DNA of 64,000 bases, from contig NZ_PKLZ01000016.1 in assembly GCF_002868715.1 (NCBI RefSeq), positions 1 to 64,000 of the forward strand, read 5' to 3'. The notes below the pieces were generated by a model, which saw nothing but the letters and a program-made list of their open reading frames with translations, made no database searches and was not told the origin of the DNA. Shown in pieces: positions 50,637 to 59,621 of this stretch (positions are counted from its first letter, which is position 1; each line of letters starts with the position of its first letter). Position numbers and translations under genes: made by a program. This DNA is from Kineobactrum sediminis. Its GTDB lineage: Bacteria > Pseudomonadota > Gammaproteobacteria > Pseudomonadales > Halieaceae.

Positions 50637-52178
50637 ATGGCAGGGAGAGCCCGAACACTGATTCTGGTCCTGGGCGACCAGCTTTCCCTGGCCAACCCCG
50701 CGCTCGCCAACGCCGACCCACGACAGGACGTCGTGGTGATGGCGGAAGTGAAAGAAGAAGCCGGCTACGTCCCTCATAATCAACACAAGATTGCCCTCAT
50801 CTTTGCCGCCATGCGCCATTTCTGCGCGGAGTTGCGGGCGCGGGGATTTACGGTACATTATTTTCCGTGGGCGGCCGGCAAGGCCTCATTACTGGAGGCT
50901 GTGCAATGTGCCCTGCAGCTGTCCCCGGCGGATTGCGCGCGCGTATGCGAACCCGGTGAATACCGCTTGCAGGCTGCAATGCAGGGCTGGGAAAGTGCGC
51001 TTGGCGTGTCTTTCGAGACGCTGGACGATACCCGTTTTCTCGCCACCCGGGAGGAGTTCGACACCTGGGCGGAGGGACGCAAGCAGCTGCGCATGGAGTA
51101 TTTCTACCGTGACATGCGCCGCAAGTACGGTGTCCTGCTGGAGCCGGATGGCCGCCCGGCGGGGGATCGCTGGAACTACGACAAGGATAATCGGGTGGGC
51201 TGGCGTGGCCAGGTGAGCATTCCCAGCCGTGAAGCCATTGCGATGGATGAGGTCACGGCGGCTGTACTGGCTGAAGTGGCCCAGGCATTTGCGCAACACC
51301 CGGGCGATTTGCGAACCTTTAATTACGCAGTGACAGCCGCGACGGCCCGTGCAGAATTCGACTGGTTCTGTGAATATGCGCTGCCCCAGTTCGGGACGTA
51401 CCAGGATGCCCTGGTGGAGGAGTCGCCCTGGGTGTTCCACAGTAAAATTTCCATGTACCTGAATATTGGTCTGCTGGAGCCGCTGGCACTGTGCCGGCAG
51501 GTGGAGCAGGCCTGGCGTAATGGGCATTGCTCGCTGGCCGCCGCGGAGGGCTTTATCCGCCAGATTCTGGGCTGGCGCGAGTATGTTCGCTGTGTGTACT
51601 GGCGGTATATGCCGGAGTATGGACAACGCAATACCTTCAATGCGACGGTGCCGCTGCCGTCGTGGTTCTGGACGGGCAACACCGAAATGCGCTGCCTTCA
51701 GCGTGCGCTGCGGCAATCCCTTGACCTGGGATACGCTCACCATACCCAACGGCTGATGGTGATTGGTAATTTTGCTCTACTGGCCGGCCTGGATGTGCGT
51801 GCCGTTTGTGGCTGGTACCTGGCGGTGTATGTCGATGCCTTCGAATGGGTGGAGTTACCCAACACACTGGGCATGGCGCTGCACGGGGACAACGGCCTGA
51901 TGGCGAGCAAGCCCTATGCCGCCAGTGGCAAGTACATTCAGCGCCAGGGTAATCATTGCGGCGAATGTCGTTACAGTCCGGCGAAAATGACGGGCACGGG
52001 GGCCTGCCCCTTCAACGCCCTGTACTGGCGTTTTATCGATAACAACCTGGGCTATCTGGCGGACAACCCGCGCATGAACCTGGTGGTCGCCAACTGGCGA
52101 CGGCGCCCTGCGGGCGAGCGCGAGGCCATCATTGATTGGGGCGATCACTGCCTCCAGGAACTGCTGGATCCTGCCTAG
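50637..52178 (+). CDS. Iron-sulfur bacterial cryptochrome/(6-4) photolyase (PhrB-type)
   Basis: A 513-residue photolyase-like protein starting with LILVLGDQLSLANPAL. Cys441, Cys444 and Cys457 (in NHCGECRYSPAKMTGTGACPF) plus a Cys near residue 353 fit the [4Fe-4S] ligands of Agrobacterium PhrB, a (6-4) photolyase. The C-terminal FAD domain contains EGFIRQILGWREYVRCVYW. It starts 1 base after the acylase stop and is convergent with the DASH gene. Confidence 0.9.
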   Translation: MAGRARTLILVLGDQLSLANPALANADPRQDVVVMAEVKEEAGYVPHNQHKIALIFAAMRHFCAELRARGFTVHYFPWAAGKASLLEAVQCALQLSPADCARVCEPGEYRLQAAMQGWESALGVSFETLDDTRFLATREEFDTWAEGRKQLRMEYFYRDMRRKYGVLLEPDGRPAGDRWNYDKDNRVGWRGQVSIPSREAIAMDEVTAAVLAEVAQAFAQHPGDLRTFNYAVTAATARAEFDWFCEYALPQFGTYQDALVEESPWVFHSKISMYLNIGLLEPLALCRQVEQAWRNGHCSLAAAEGFIRQILGWREYVRCVYWRYMPEYGQRNTFNATVPLPSWFWTGNTEMRCLQRALRQSLDLGYAHHTQRLMVIGNFALLAGLDVRAVCGWYLAVYVDAFEWVELPNTLGMALHGDNGLMASKPYAASGKYIQRQGNHCGECRYSPAKMTGTGACPFNALYWRFIDNNLGYLADNPRMNLVVANWRRRPAGEREAIIDWGDHCLQELLDPA

Positions 52179-52194
52179 GCCTGCCTATGGGTGC

Positions 52195-53514
52195 TCAGCT
52201 GCCGTTATCACCGGGCATCATGGGCCAGTCGGCAGCGTCGGTCACATAAAGCGGCTGGCTGGGACGGTTCCCGCCCCATTTGGCTGTAAACAGGCCATCG
52301 GGATCGTGCTCCGCCGCCTGCTTTGCCAGGTTGAAGTGGCGCCCGCCGCGCGGGTCAGCACCGACCCCGGCGATGTATTGCCAGTTGCCATAATTGCTGC
52401 CCACATCATAATCAATCAGGTGCTTCTCAAAGAAAGCGGCACCATAGCGCCAGTCCAGCCCCAGTTCGTTGATCAGGCAACTGGCCGCGATCTGGCGACC
52501 GCGGTTACTCATCCAGCCGGTGGCCAGCAGCTGTCGTATCAGGGCGTTTACGAGTGGAAAGTCGGTATCGCCCTGGCACCAGCGGGCGAAAGCCCGGGGC
52601 TCAAAGGTACAAAAGCGATGTTTGCTTTGGGGTGCTGAGCCGGTCGAACGGAACAGCCTGTGCCCATCTGCCAGGGCGCGCCAGTGGAAGAATTCCCGCC
52701 ACAGAAGCTCCAGGTAAAGGGCCTGGGTGGAATCATTGCCTTCGTGTTGTTGTTCAAACCCGGCGATGCTGCTGGCGACCTCGCGGGCCGAGAGCGCACC
52801 GCTGGCCAGCCAGGGCGACAGGGTGCTGGAGCCATCCAGAGGGTCCAGGCAGTTACGTGTGTTGCGGTAGTCGAGAACGCGCTGCTCGCCAAAAATGAAT
52901 TGGTGCAGGCGGCGTTGCCCGGCCTGGCTGCCCCCCCTTATCGGCAGCGCGGCCGGCGGCGTTGCGGCAGCTTCGGGTAACGCGTGATAACGAACCGCTG
53001 CGGGTGGCGGTGGCAGCTGTAAAGGAGCCGGTACGACCGAGGCTGCGGTAACTGACTCAAGTGCCCGACGAAAGGGTGTGAAGTGCCTGGGCATTTCGTC
53101 CAAAGACATCGGCAATGCTGTCTGTGGAAGCAGCGTGTTCCCTCCGTGCACCTGCAGTGGCACAGGCAAGCGATCCCTCAGTTGCTCAAGAGTGCGTGTT
53201 TCATAGGTGCCCGGGCTGCGGCTGGTACCCACGCGCTCGATTTGCAATTGCTGGACCAGTGCCGGCAATATCTGCTCCGGGCGGCCTTCCAGGAACAGCA
53301 GGTCCTGCCCCAGTTCCTGCAACCGGCCGCGCAATGCGCCGAGGTGTTCCAGCAGCAGGCGCCGGCGCTGGGCACCAACGCCTCTCAGGTTGCACCAGGG
53401 TTGGGGTTCCTGCCAGATATACACCAGCAACAGTTCCGTTGCCGCACAATGTGACAACAGGCCGGGATTATCCTGCAACCGTAAATCGTGTTGCAGCCAG
53501 TAGAGCTCGCGCAT
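52195..53514 (-). CDS. DASH-family cryptochrome
   Basis: A 439-residue photolyase-superfamily protein. The C-terminal signature LIDYDVGSNYGNWQYIAGVG and GADPRGGRHFN is typical of cryptochrome DASH, which repairs CPD lesions in single-stranded DNA. ELYWLQHDLRLQDNPGLL starts the antenna domain; WREFFHWRAL and ATGWMSNRGRQIAAS lie in the FAD domain. ATG at 53514 is favoured over GTG at 53523. Sixteen bases separate it from the PhrB-type gene. Confidence 0.9.
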   Translation of the reverse strand: MRELYWLQHDLRLQDNPGLLSHCAATELLLVYIWQEPQPWCNLRGVGAQRRRLLLEHLGALRGRLQELGQDLLFLEGRPEQILPALVQQLQIERVGTSRSPGTYETRTLEQLRDRLPVPLQVHGGNTLLPQTALPMSLDEMPRHFTPFRRALESVTAASVVPAPLQLPPPPAAVRYHALPEAAATPPAALPIRGGSQAGQRRLHQFIFGEQRVLDYRNTRNCLDPLDGSSTLSPWLASGALSAREVASSIAGFEQQHEGNDSTQALYLELLWREFFHWRALADGHRLFRSTGSAPQSKHRFCTFEPRAFARWCQGDTDFPLVNALIRQLLATGWMSNRGRQIAASCLINELGLDWRYGAAFFEKHLIDYDVGSNYGNWQYIAGVGADPRGGRHFNLAKQAAEHDPDGLFTAKWGGNRPSQPLYVTDAADWPMMPGDNGS

Positions 53515-53606
53515 GTTCACCACGTGAAAGAGTGTGAGGTAGTTACGCAGCCGAGGCTGGAGTGGATTTCGACATGCCCGCAGCCGCTGGTTCTAAATAG
53601 ATTGAT

Positions 53607-53634
53607 TTGCCTTTGTTGCGAGGGCTGGTATAGG
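53607..53634 (+). promoter_or_regulatory. Possible promoter of the flavin oxidoreductase gene
   Basis: TTGCCT (53607-53612) and TATAGG (53629-53634) are 16 bases apart. It lies 41 bases before the ATG and in the gap after the divergent DASH gene. Confidence 0.4.
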
Positions 53635-53674
53635 CTCTCGCGACTGTCCCGTGCGCTTACTGGAGTACTATCAA

Positions 53675-54784
53675 ATGAGCCTGACCGATGTCCTGTTCCA
53701 GCCCTTCCAGCTGGGAAACCTGGCGTTAAGGAACCGCATTGTCATGGCTCCGATGACGCGCAACTTTTCACCCGGCAATGTGCCCGGGGATGACGTTGTT
53801 GAATACTACCGCCGTCGCGCTGCCGGCGGTACCGCCCTGATCATTACCGAGGGTACCTGCATTGATCATATCGCGGCGAGTGGCTACCCGGACGTACCGT
53901 ACTTTCATGGCGAGGAGCGATTGAATGCCTGGCAGCGGGTGGCGGACGCGGTACATGCCGAAGGTGGCAAGATAGCGCCCCAGCTATGGCACGTTGGCGG
54001 GATGCGCAAGGCCGGTGTCATGCCGGAAGGCGACGTGCCGGGCCATGCGCCCTCGGGGATGAATATGCCGGGCAAGGTCAATCGCCACGTGATGACCCAA
54101 CAGGATATCGACGCTGTCATTGACTCATTTGCCCGCGCCGCGGCGGCGGCCGAATCCATTGGTTTTGACGCCGTGGAACTGCACGGTGCCCACGGCTACC
54201 TGGTGGACCAGTTTTTCTGGGAAGGGACCAACCAGCGCACGGATGCCTACGGGGGCTCCATGGACAAGCGTGGCCGTTTCGCGGTTGAGATCGTTGAAGC
54301 CGTAAGGGCTGCAGTCAGCGCGGATTTTCCGGTTATCCTGCGTTTTTCGCAGTGGAAACAACAGGACTTCAGTGCGCGCCTGGCGCCGACGCCGCAGGCC
54401 CTCGAACAGTTTCTGGCGCCTTTGAGTGCGGCCGGTGTCGATATCTTTCACTGTTCCACGCGCCGCTTCTGGGAGCCGGAATTCGAGGGCTCTGACCTTA
54501 ACCTGGCGGGCTGGACGCGAAAATTGACGGGTAAGCCGACCATTACCGTGGGCAGCGTGGGCCTGAACGCAGATTTCATTCCCGAACCCGGTGAAACCAG
54601 CTTCAGGGCCGCGGAACCAGCCAGCCTCGAGGAATTGCTGCGGCGCATGGACGCCGGTGAATTCGACCTGGTGGCAGTCGGGCGGGCACTACTGGCTAAC
54701 CCGGACTGGGCTGTCCTGGTGCGCGAAGGGCGGCTGCAAGAGATGCAGGCTTTCCTCAAGGATGATCTTGCCAGCCTGGCCTGA
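53675..54784 (+). CDS. NADH:flavin oxidoreductase (Old Yellow Enzyme family)
   Basis: A 369-residue FMN enzyme. LRNRIVMAPMTRNFSPGN begins the barrel, and DAVELHGAHGYLVDQFFWEG carries the substrate-binding His. NQRTDAYGGSMDKRGRFAVE and VGRALLANPDW are family signatures. It probably reduces activated alkenes with NAD(P)H. GGAG lies 9 bases before ATG 53675. Substrate and physiological role unknown. Confidence 0.9.
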   Translation: MSLTDVLFQPFQLGNLALRNRIVMAPMTRNFSPGNVPGDDVVEYYRRRAAGGTALIITEGTCIDHIAASGYPDVPYFHGEERLNAWQRVADAVHAEGGKIAPQLWHVGGMRKAGVMPEGDVPGHAPSGMNMPGKVNRHVMTQQDIDAVIDSFARAAAAAESIGFDAVELHGAHGYLVDQFFWEGTNQRTDAYGGSMDKRGRFAVEIVEAVRAAVSADFPVILRFSQWKQQDFSARLAPTPQALEQFLAPLSAAGVDIFHCSTRRFWEPEFEGSDLNLAGWTRKLTGKPTITVGSVGLNADFIPEPGETSFRAAEPASLEELLRRMDAGEFDLVAVGRALLANPDWAVLVREGRLQEMQAFLKDDLASLA

Positions 54785-54841
54785 ACGGCTCAGCCGTTGA
54801 GCGTGCTGGCGGGTATTGGACCGGGGGCGCAGGGCAGCGGC

Positions 54842-55462
54842 ATGCTGTTCCGCCAAATGGCTGCGGACCTGCGCGACCAGGGGTATACGGTATGCCCGAA
54901 CGCGCTGCCGGAAACATTGGTTAATAGCCTGATGGCGCATCTGGCGGACCTGAATACAGTCCGCTTCCAGCGTGCGGGCGTGGGCCGCCAGGAAGATCAT
55001 ACCCTTAACAAGCGGGTACGCACCGATGCGATAAGCTGGATTTGTGATGATTTCCCCGCGGGGAGCGACTGGTTAAGCTGGACGGGGGAGTTGCAGCGTG
55101 CTCTCAATGAGCAGCTGTTGTTGGGCCTGTTTTCCTTTGAGAGCCATTTTGCCCACTATCGCCCCGGCGACTTTTATCGAAGGCATGTCGACGCCTTTCG
55201 CGGCGGTGCGAACCGGAGGTTGTCGCTGGTGGTCTATCTCAACCCGGACTGGCAGCTGGCCGAGGGCGGCGAGCTGCTGCTGTATACAAGCGCGTCCCCT
55301 GACGAGATGTTCCGGATTCTGCCGTGCCTGGGCACGGTCGTATTGTTCCTCAGTGAGGAATTCCCGCACGAGGTACTGCCCGCCACTCGCGATCGTTATT
55401 CCATCGCCGGCTGGTTCCGGGTGAACAGCTCCACCGCCGAGCGGGTGGATCCACCCACTTGA
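54842..55462 (+). CDS. 2OG-Fe(II) oxygenase family protein (P4H-like)
   Basis: A 206-residue oxygenase. The Fe ligands are the His and Asp of YRRHVDAFRGG and the His in EEFPHEVLPATRDRYSIAGW, with the Arg that binds 2-oxoglutarate nearby. The size and layout match SM-20/prolyl-hydroxylase-like bacterial proteins. I use ATG 54842 (MLFRQMAADLRDQGY); an in-frame TTG at 54797 is possible. Target unknown, perhaps a protein Pro or Asn. Confidence 0.85.
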   Translation: MLFRQMAADLRDQGYTVCPNALPETLVNSLMAHLADLNTVRFQRAGVGRQEDHTLNKRVRTDAISWICDDFPAGSDWLSWTGELQRALNEQLLLGLFSFESHFAHYRPGDFYRRHVDAFRGGANRRLSLVVYLNPDWQLAEGGELLLYTSASPDEMFRILPCLGTVVLFLSEEFPHEVLPATRDRYSIAGWFRVNSSTAERVDPPT

Positions 55463-55589
55463 TGCTACCGCTGCCGGGTGATGACTGTAGACGTGACTCA
55501 GCCGGCGGTCTACTCTTGAACTTTCTGCTGGTGCGGCCCCACAGCACCTGCAGAGTGTATGACGAAACCCATAAAAAGGAGCAACACTG

Positions 55590-56945
55590 GTGAATGCACA
55601 TCAGGCAGACGATCTCGAAAGTTTCATGGCCGGAGTAGAGCGGCGTAACCCCGGGGAGCCTGAGTTTCGGCAAGCGGTTCATGAAGTGGCCATGGACATC
55701 ATTCCCTATATCAGTGACAAACCGATCTACAAGGAATTGATGATTCTGGAGCGGATGACGGAGCCGGATCGCATCGTGACCTTTCGTGTGGTCTGGGAGG
55801 ATGACCGTGGCAGTATCCGCGTTAATCGCGGTTTCAGGGTCCAGCAGAACAATGCGATTGGTCCCTACAAGGGCGGTATTCGTTTTCACCCAACGGTAAA
55901 CCAGTCCGTACTCAAGTTTCTCGCCTTTGAACAGGTCTTCAAGAATAGCCTGACCGGGCTACCCCTGGGCGGCGGTAAAGGCGGCTCCGATTTCAATCCC
56001 AAGGGCAAGAGTGACCGCGAGGTAATGCGTTTCTGCCAGGCGTTCATGACTGAACTGAGTAAGCATATTGGGCCTAATACCGATGTACCCGCGGGGGATA
56101 TCGGCGTTGGTGCGCGGGAAGTCGGTTACATGTTTGGCCAGTACAAGCGCCTTGTGAACCGTTTTGAGGGTGTGCTTACCGGCAAGGCGCTGGAGTTTGG
56201 TGGTAGCCGTATCCGGCCTGAAGCTACCGGTTATGGCTGCGTTTACATGATGCAGGCGATGCTGGCGCACCATGGCGAGAGCATCGAGGGGCGTACCTGC
56301 CTGGTGTCCGGCTCCGGTAATGTGGCCAGCTACTGTGCTGAAAAACTGATTGAGCTTGGTGCCAAGGTTGTGACCCTGTCTGACTCCGGTGGCTTTATTC
56401 ATGACAAAGAAGGTCTTACCCGGGAGAAACTGGCATGGGTAAACGAGCTCAAAAACAAGCGGCGGGGGCGTATCGGTGAATACGTGCGCGAGTTCGGTGG
56501 CGAATATTTTGAAGGCGAGCGCCCCTGGGGTGTGCCTTGTGACCTGGCGTTTCCCTGTGCAACCCAGAATGAAATTGAGGCCGATGATGCCGCCACCCTG
56601 CTGGCCAATAACTGTCGCGCAATAGCCGAGGGCGCGAATATGCCGGCCACGCCGGAGGCGATCAAGATGATCCAGAACAACAAGAACCTGCTACATGCAC
56701 CTTCAAAAGCAGCCAATGCCGGCGGGGTTGCCGTATCGGGCCTGGAAATGAGCCAGAATAGCCTGCGACTCCAGTGGACACGCGAGGAGGTTGACCAGCA
56801 TTTGCACAAGATCATCAGCACCATCCACGACCAGTGTGTGGAATTCGGCACTGCCGCGGACGGCCATATTGATTATTTCAAGGGTGCCAATGTTGCCGGC
56901 TTCAACAAGGTGGCCTCCGCGATGATCGCCTATGGCGTTATGTAG
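55590..56945 (+). CDS. gdhA: NADP-specific glutamate dehydrogenase
   Basis: A 451-residue enzyme of the 450-residue GdhA family that assimilates ammonium. PYKGGIRFHPTVNQSVLKF and LPLGGGKGGSDFNPKGKS contain the catalytic Lys residues, and SGSGNVASYCAEKL is the coenzyme fold. GTG at 55590 follows AAAAGGAG. Its TAG overlaps the glycosyltransferase stop by 8 bases. A 127-base gap upstream has no clear promoter. Confidence 0.96.
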   Translation: MNAHQADDLESFMAGVERRNPGEPEFRQAVHEVAMDIIPYISDKPIYKELMILERMTEPDRIVTFRVVWEDDRGSIRVNRGFRVQQNNAIGPYKGGIRFHPTVNQSVLKFLAFEQVFKNSLTGLPLGGGKGGSDFNPKGKSDREVMRFCQAFMTELSKHIGPNTDVPAGDIGVGAREVGYMFGQYKRLVNRFEGVLTGKALEFGGSRIRPEATGYGCVYMMQAMLAHHGESIEGRTCLVSGSGNVASYCAEKLIELGAKVVTLSDSGGFIHDKEGLTREKLAWVNELKNKRRGRIGEYVREFGGEYFEGERPWGVPCDLAFPCATQNEIEADDAATLLANNCRAIAEGANMPATPEAIKMIQNNKNLLHAPSKAANAGGVAVSGLEMSQNSLRLQWTREEVDQHLHKIISTIHDQCVEFGTAADGHIDYFKGANVAGFNKVASAMIAYGVM

Positions 56946-58002
56946 CGAGGGTACCCAGCACTTCCGCCCACAGCGGCGCCAGGCGGTCGGCATGCCAGGG
57001 TGAGACATCCACGGCCGGCGGCAGGTCCCCGCCAAGCCACTTTCGCAGCCGCGCCACCAACGCGGCTGAATCACCCTCCGGGTAGCGACAGACCGGGGGA
57101 TACTGCTCCGGATAGCACAGGGCATCCGGCACCAGTGGTCGGGCACCGGCGCTGGCGGCCTCCAGCATCGCCAGCCCCTGGAATTCGTGGCGCGCAGTGC
57201 TGACGGCAATGCCCGCCCGGCCCAACTGGGTTCGATATTCATCCAGGGGCAGGCGGCCATCCGCAACAATCCTCTCCGGTAGAGCCTCGCGCAGTCGCGC
57301 CAGTGCCGGTGGTACCTGCCGCGGACGCTTGCCCAGCAGGGCGAGCCGGAACGGCACACCTTCCCCCGCCAGCGCAATCATCGCCTCGGCGAACACCTCC
57401 GGCGCTTTGTCGTGTTCCCAGCGGTGATTCCACAGTACCAGCTGTGGATCCCGCTCCGCCGCGGCGGATACCGGCGCGATCGGTACCGGGCACAGTTCGC
57501 TCTTCTGCGTCAGTCGCTCGACAATACCCGCTGGCACCGCATCCGGCATCTGCGTCAGCAGCGTCGCCACACCCTCCAGGTAGCTTGAGCGGTTGAAGGC
57601 GGAATTGAACAGCAACCGATCCGCCGCCAGCCCACCATAGAGCTGCACCATGCAGGGCTCCAGCCAGTGGTTCTGGCGGTCGCTGAGCGGATAGGCGAAC
57701 TGGTTCTCATGGAAGTAGTACAGCGCCGGCACTTCGGCCAGGCGCGGATGCAGGCCCTTAAGGGTCGCCAGGTCCACCATCGAAGTGGCCAGCAGCAGGT
57801 CCGGCGCCTCGGCTGGCAGTGCATCCAGCCACGACAGGGGATTACCACGGATACGCCAGGCGAAATGCCGGCCGGGCAGCTCCAGCCGCCGCCAGTCCAC
57901 CTGGGGCTGGGACGCCAGCAACCAGTCCGCCCAGGCGGCGTGGCTATCCGCGCGGTAGGCGGAGAGCAGCCAGGCTCGGGGGCGGCGGGTCCCGATGGTC
58001 AG
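56938..58002 (-). CDS. tRNA-queuosine alpha-mannosyltransferase family (DUF3524) glycosyltransferase
   Basis: A 354-residue GT4-like enzyme. The N-terminal domain has WLLSAYRADSHAAW, ARHFAWRIRGNPLSWL-type sequence and VPALYYFHENQFAYP, the marks of DUF3524/QTMAN. The C-terminal part holds the donor-binding RHEFQGLAMLEAASAGARPL. Human QTMAN mannosylates queuosine in tRNA-Asp; a bacterial role is inferred. No ATG, GTG or TTG lies before the family N-terminus, so the likely start is CTG at 58002-58000, overlapping the upstream TGA. A TTG at 57921 would delete the conserved start. Confidence 0.8.
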   Translation of the reverse strand: MTIGTRRPRAWLLSAYRADSHAAWADWLLASQPQVDWRRLELPGRHFAWRIRGNPLSWLDALPAEAPDLLLATSMVDLATLKGLHPRLAEVPALYYFHENQFAYPLSDRQNHWLEPCMVQLYGGLAADRLLFNSAFNRSSYLEGVATLLTQMPDAVPAGIVERLTQKSELCPVPIAPVSAAAERDPQLVLWNHRWEHDKAPEVFAEAMIALAGEGVPFRLALLGKRPRQVPPALARLREALPERIVADGRLPLDEYRTQLGRAGIAVSTARHEFQGLAMLEAASAGARPLVPDALCYPEQYPPVCRYPEGDSAALVARLRKWLGGDLPPAVDVSPWHADRLAPLWAEVLGTLAT

Positions 58003-59621
58003 TCCAGGCGCGGCACAGAGGCCAGCAGGGCCCGAGTATAGGGGTGCTGCGGGGCGGTGAGAATCTGCTCCGCGGTACCCTGTTCAACCAGCTTGCCATG
58101 CTGCATCACGCCCACCTGGTGTGCCAGGGTGGGCACGATGGACAGGTCGTGGGTGATGAACAGATAGGATACGCCGAACTCGCGTTGCAGCTGGCCCAAT
58201 AATTCCAGTACCTCGGCACGGATAGAGACATCCAGCGCACTGGTTGGCTCATCGCAAATAATCAGCTCCGGGTTTACCGCGAGTGCCCTGGCAATCGCCA
58301 CCCGCTGCAACTGGCCGCCGGAGAATTCGTGAGGATAGCGCCGGGCGTGGCCGGCGGTCAGCTGCACGCGCTCCAGCAGCGCCGTAATGGTCTGTTCGCG
58401 TTCGCTCTCGGAGAGACCCAGGTCAAGACTGATCATGCCTTCGGCAATGATATCGCCGACCGCCATGCGTGGGTTCATGGAGGAAAAGGGATTCTGGAAA
58501 ATGACCTGGATTTTTTTGCGATAGGGCAGCATCGCTTTACGGCCGATATTCTGTATGGCATTGCCCTCGAAGCGCACTTCCCCGCCGACGATATCTTCCA
58601 GGTTGAGGATGGCGCGGCCCAGGGTGGATTTGCCGCTGCCTGATTCCCCGACCAGGGCGAAGGTTTCGCCGCGGCCTATCTTCAGTGATACACCGTCCAC
58701 CGCCCGGGTGTGGTCGACCACCCGTTGCAGCAGCCCCTTGCGGATGGGGAAGTGCACCTTGACGTTGTCCAGTTCCAGTAGCGGCCGCTGTGCGGCGGCT
58801 TCGCGAAAGTGGCGAAGGTCCGGCAGTGCATCTATCAGGCGCTTGCTATAGGCCTGCTGTGGATTGTGGAAAAAGTCATCCACCGTGGCGCGCTCAATCA
58901 GCTCGCCGCGGTACATCACCGCGACCTCGTCGGCGGCGTATTTGACCACGCCCATATCGTGGGTGATCAGTAACACTGCCAGCTGCCGGGACCTGGTGAG
59001 GTTCATGATCAGATTCAATACCTGTTCCTGGATGGTGACATCCAGGGCGGTGGTCGGTTCGTCCGCGATCAGCACATCCGGCTCGCAGGCCAGCGCCATG
59101 GCAATCATTACCCGCTGCTGCTGGCCACCGGAGAGCTGGTGGGGGAAAAAATCGAAACGCTGGCCAGGGTCGGGAATGCCGACTTCGGTAAACAGTGTGA
59201 TCACCCGTTCGCGCAATGCTTTGCCACGGAGCCTGGTATGCAGCTTGAGCGTTTCTGCAACCTGCCGGCCAACGGTCTGCACCGGATTGAGTGCGGTCAT
59301 GGCGTTCTGGAAAATCATTGCTACCCGGCGACCGCGAACAGCCTGCATGTTGGCCTCGGAGAGCGCAAACAGGTCCTGGCCATCCATGGTGACACTGCCG
59401 GCGCGGATCTTGAGGGCGTCAGGCAGTAGCCGCATCGCGGCCAGCGAGGTGACTGATTTGCCGCTGCCGGATTCACCCACCAGGGCAAAAATGTGACCGG
59501 CTTTCAGCTCAAAGCTGACCGCGTTGACGATGGTTTCGCCACTTTCAGCGGCGACCACCGTGAGGTCCTGCACCTGCATGCAGAGACTGCCTGGGGGCTT
59601 GTTCTCGTGTTCGGTCATCAT
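57999..59621 (-). CDS. Double-domain peptide ABC transporter ATPase (YejF-like)
   Basis: A 540-residue protein fusing two ATPase domains, as in YejF or fused DppD-DppF. Walker A motifs are [13 protein letters not shown] and [13 protein letters not shown]; the signatures are [12 protein letters not shown] and [12 protein letters not shown], with [14 protein letters not shown] 59621 overlaps the permease TGA (ATGA), indicating coupling. It energises the permeases below. Confidence 0.93.
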   Translation of the reverse strand: MMTEHENKPPGSLCMQVQDLTVVAAESGETIVNAVSFELKAGHIFALVGESGSGKSVTSLAAMRLLPDALKIRAGSVTMDGQDLFALSEANMQAVRGRRVAMIFQNAMTALNPVQTVGRQVAETLKLHTRLRGKALRERVITLFTEVGIPDPGQRFDFFPHQLSGGQQQRVMIAMALACEPDVLIADEPTTALDVTIQEQVLNLIMNLTRSRQLAVLLITHDMGVVKYAADEVAVMYRGELIERATVDDFFHNPQQAYSKRLIDALPDLRHFREAAAQRPLLELDNVKVHFPIRKGLLQRVVDHTRAVDGVSLKIGRGETFALVGESGSGKSTLGRAILNLEDIVGGEVRFEGNAIQNIGRKAMLPYRKKIQVIFQNPFSSMNPRMAVGDIIAEGMISLDLGLSESEREQTITALLERVQLTAGHARRYPHEFSGGQLQRVAIARALAVNPELIICDEPTSALDVSIRAEVLELLGQLQREFGVSYLFITHDLSIVPTLAHQVGVMQHGKLVEQGTAEQILTAPQHPYTRALLASVPRLD

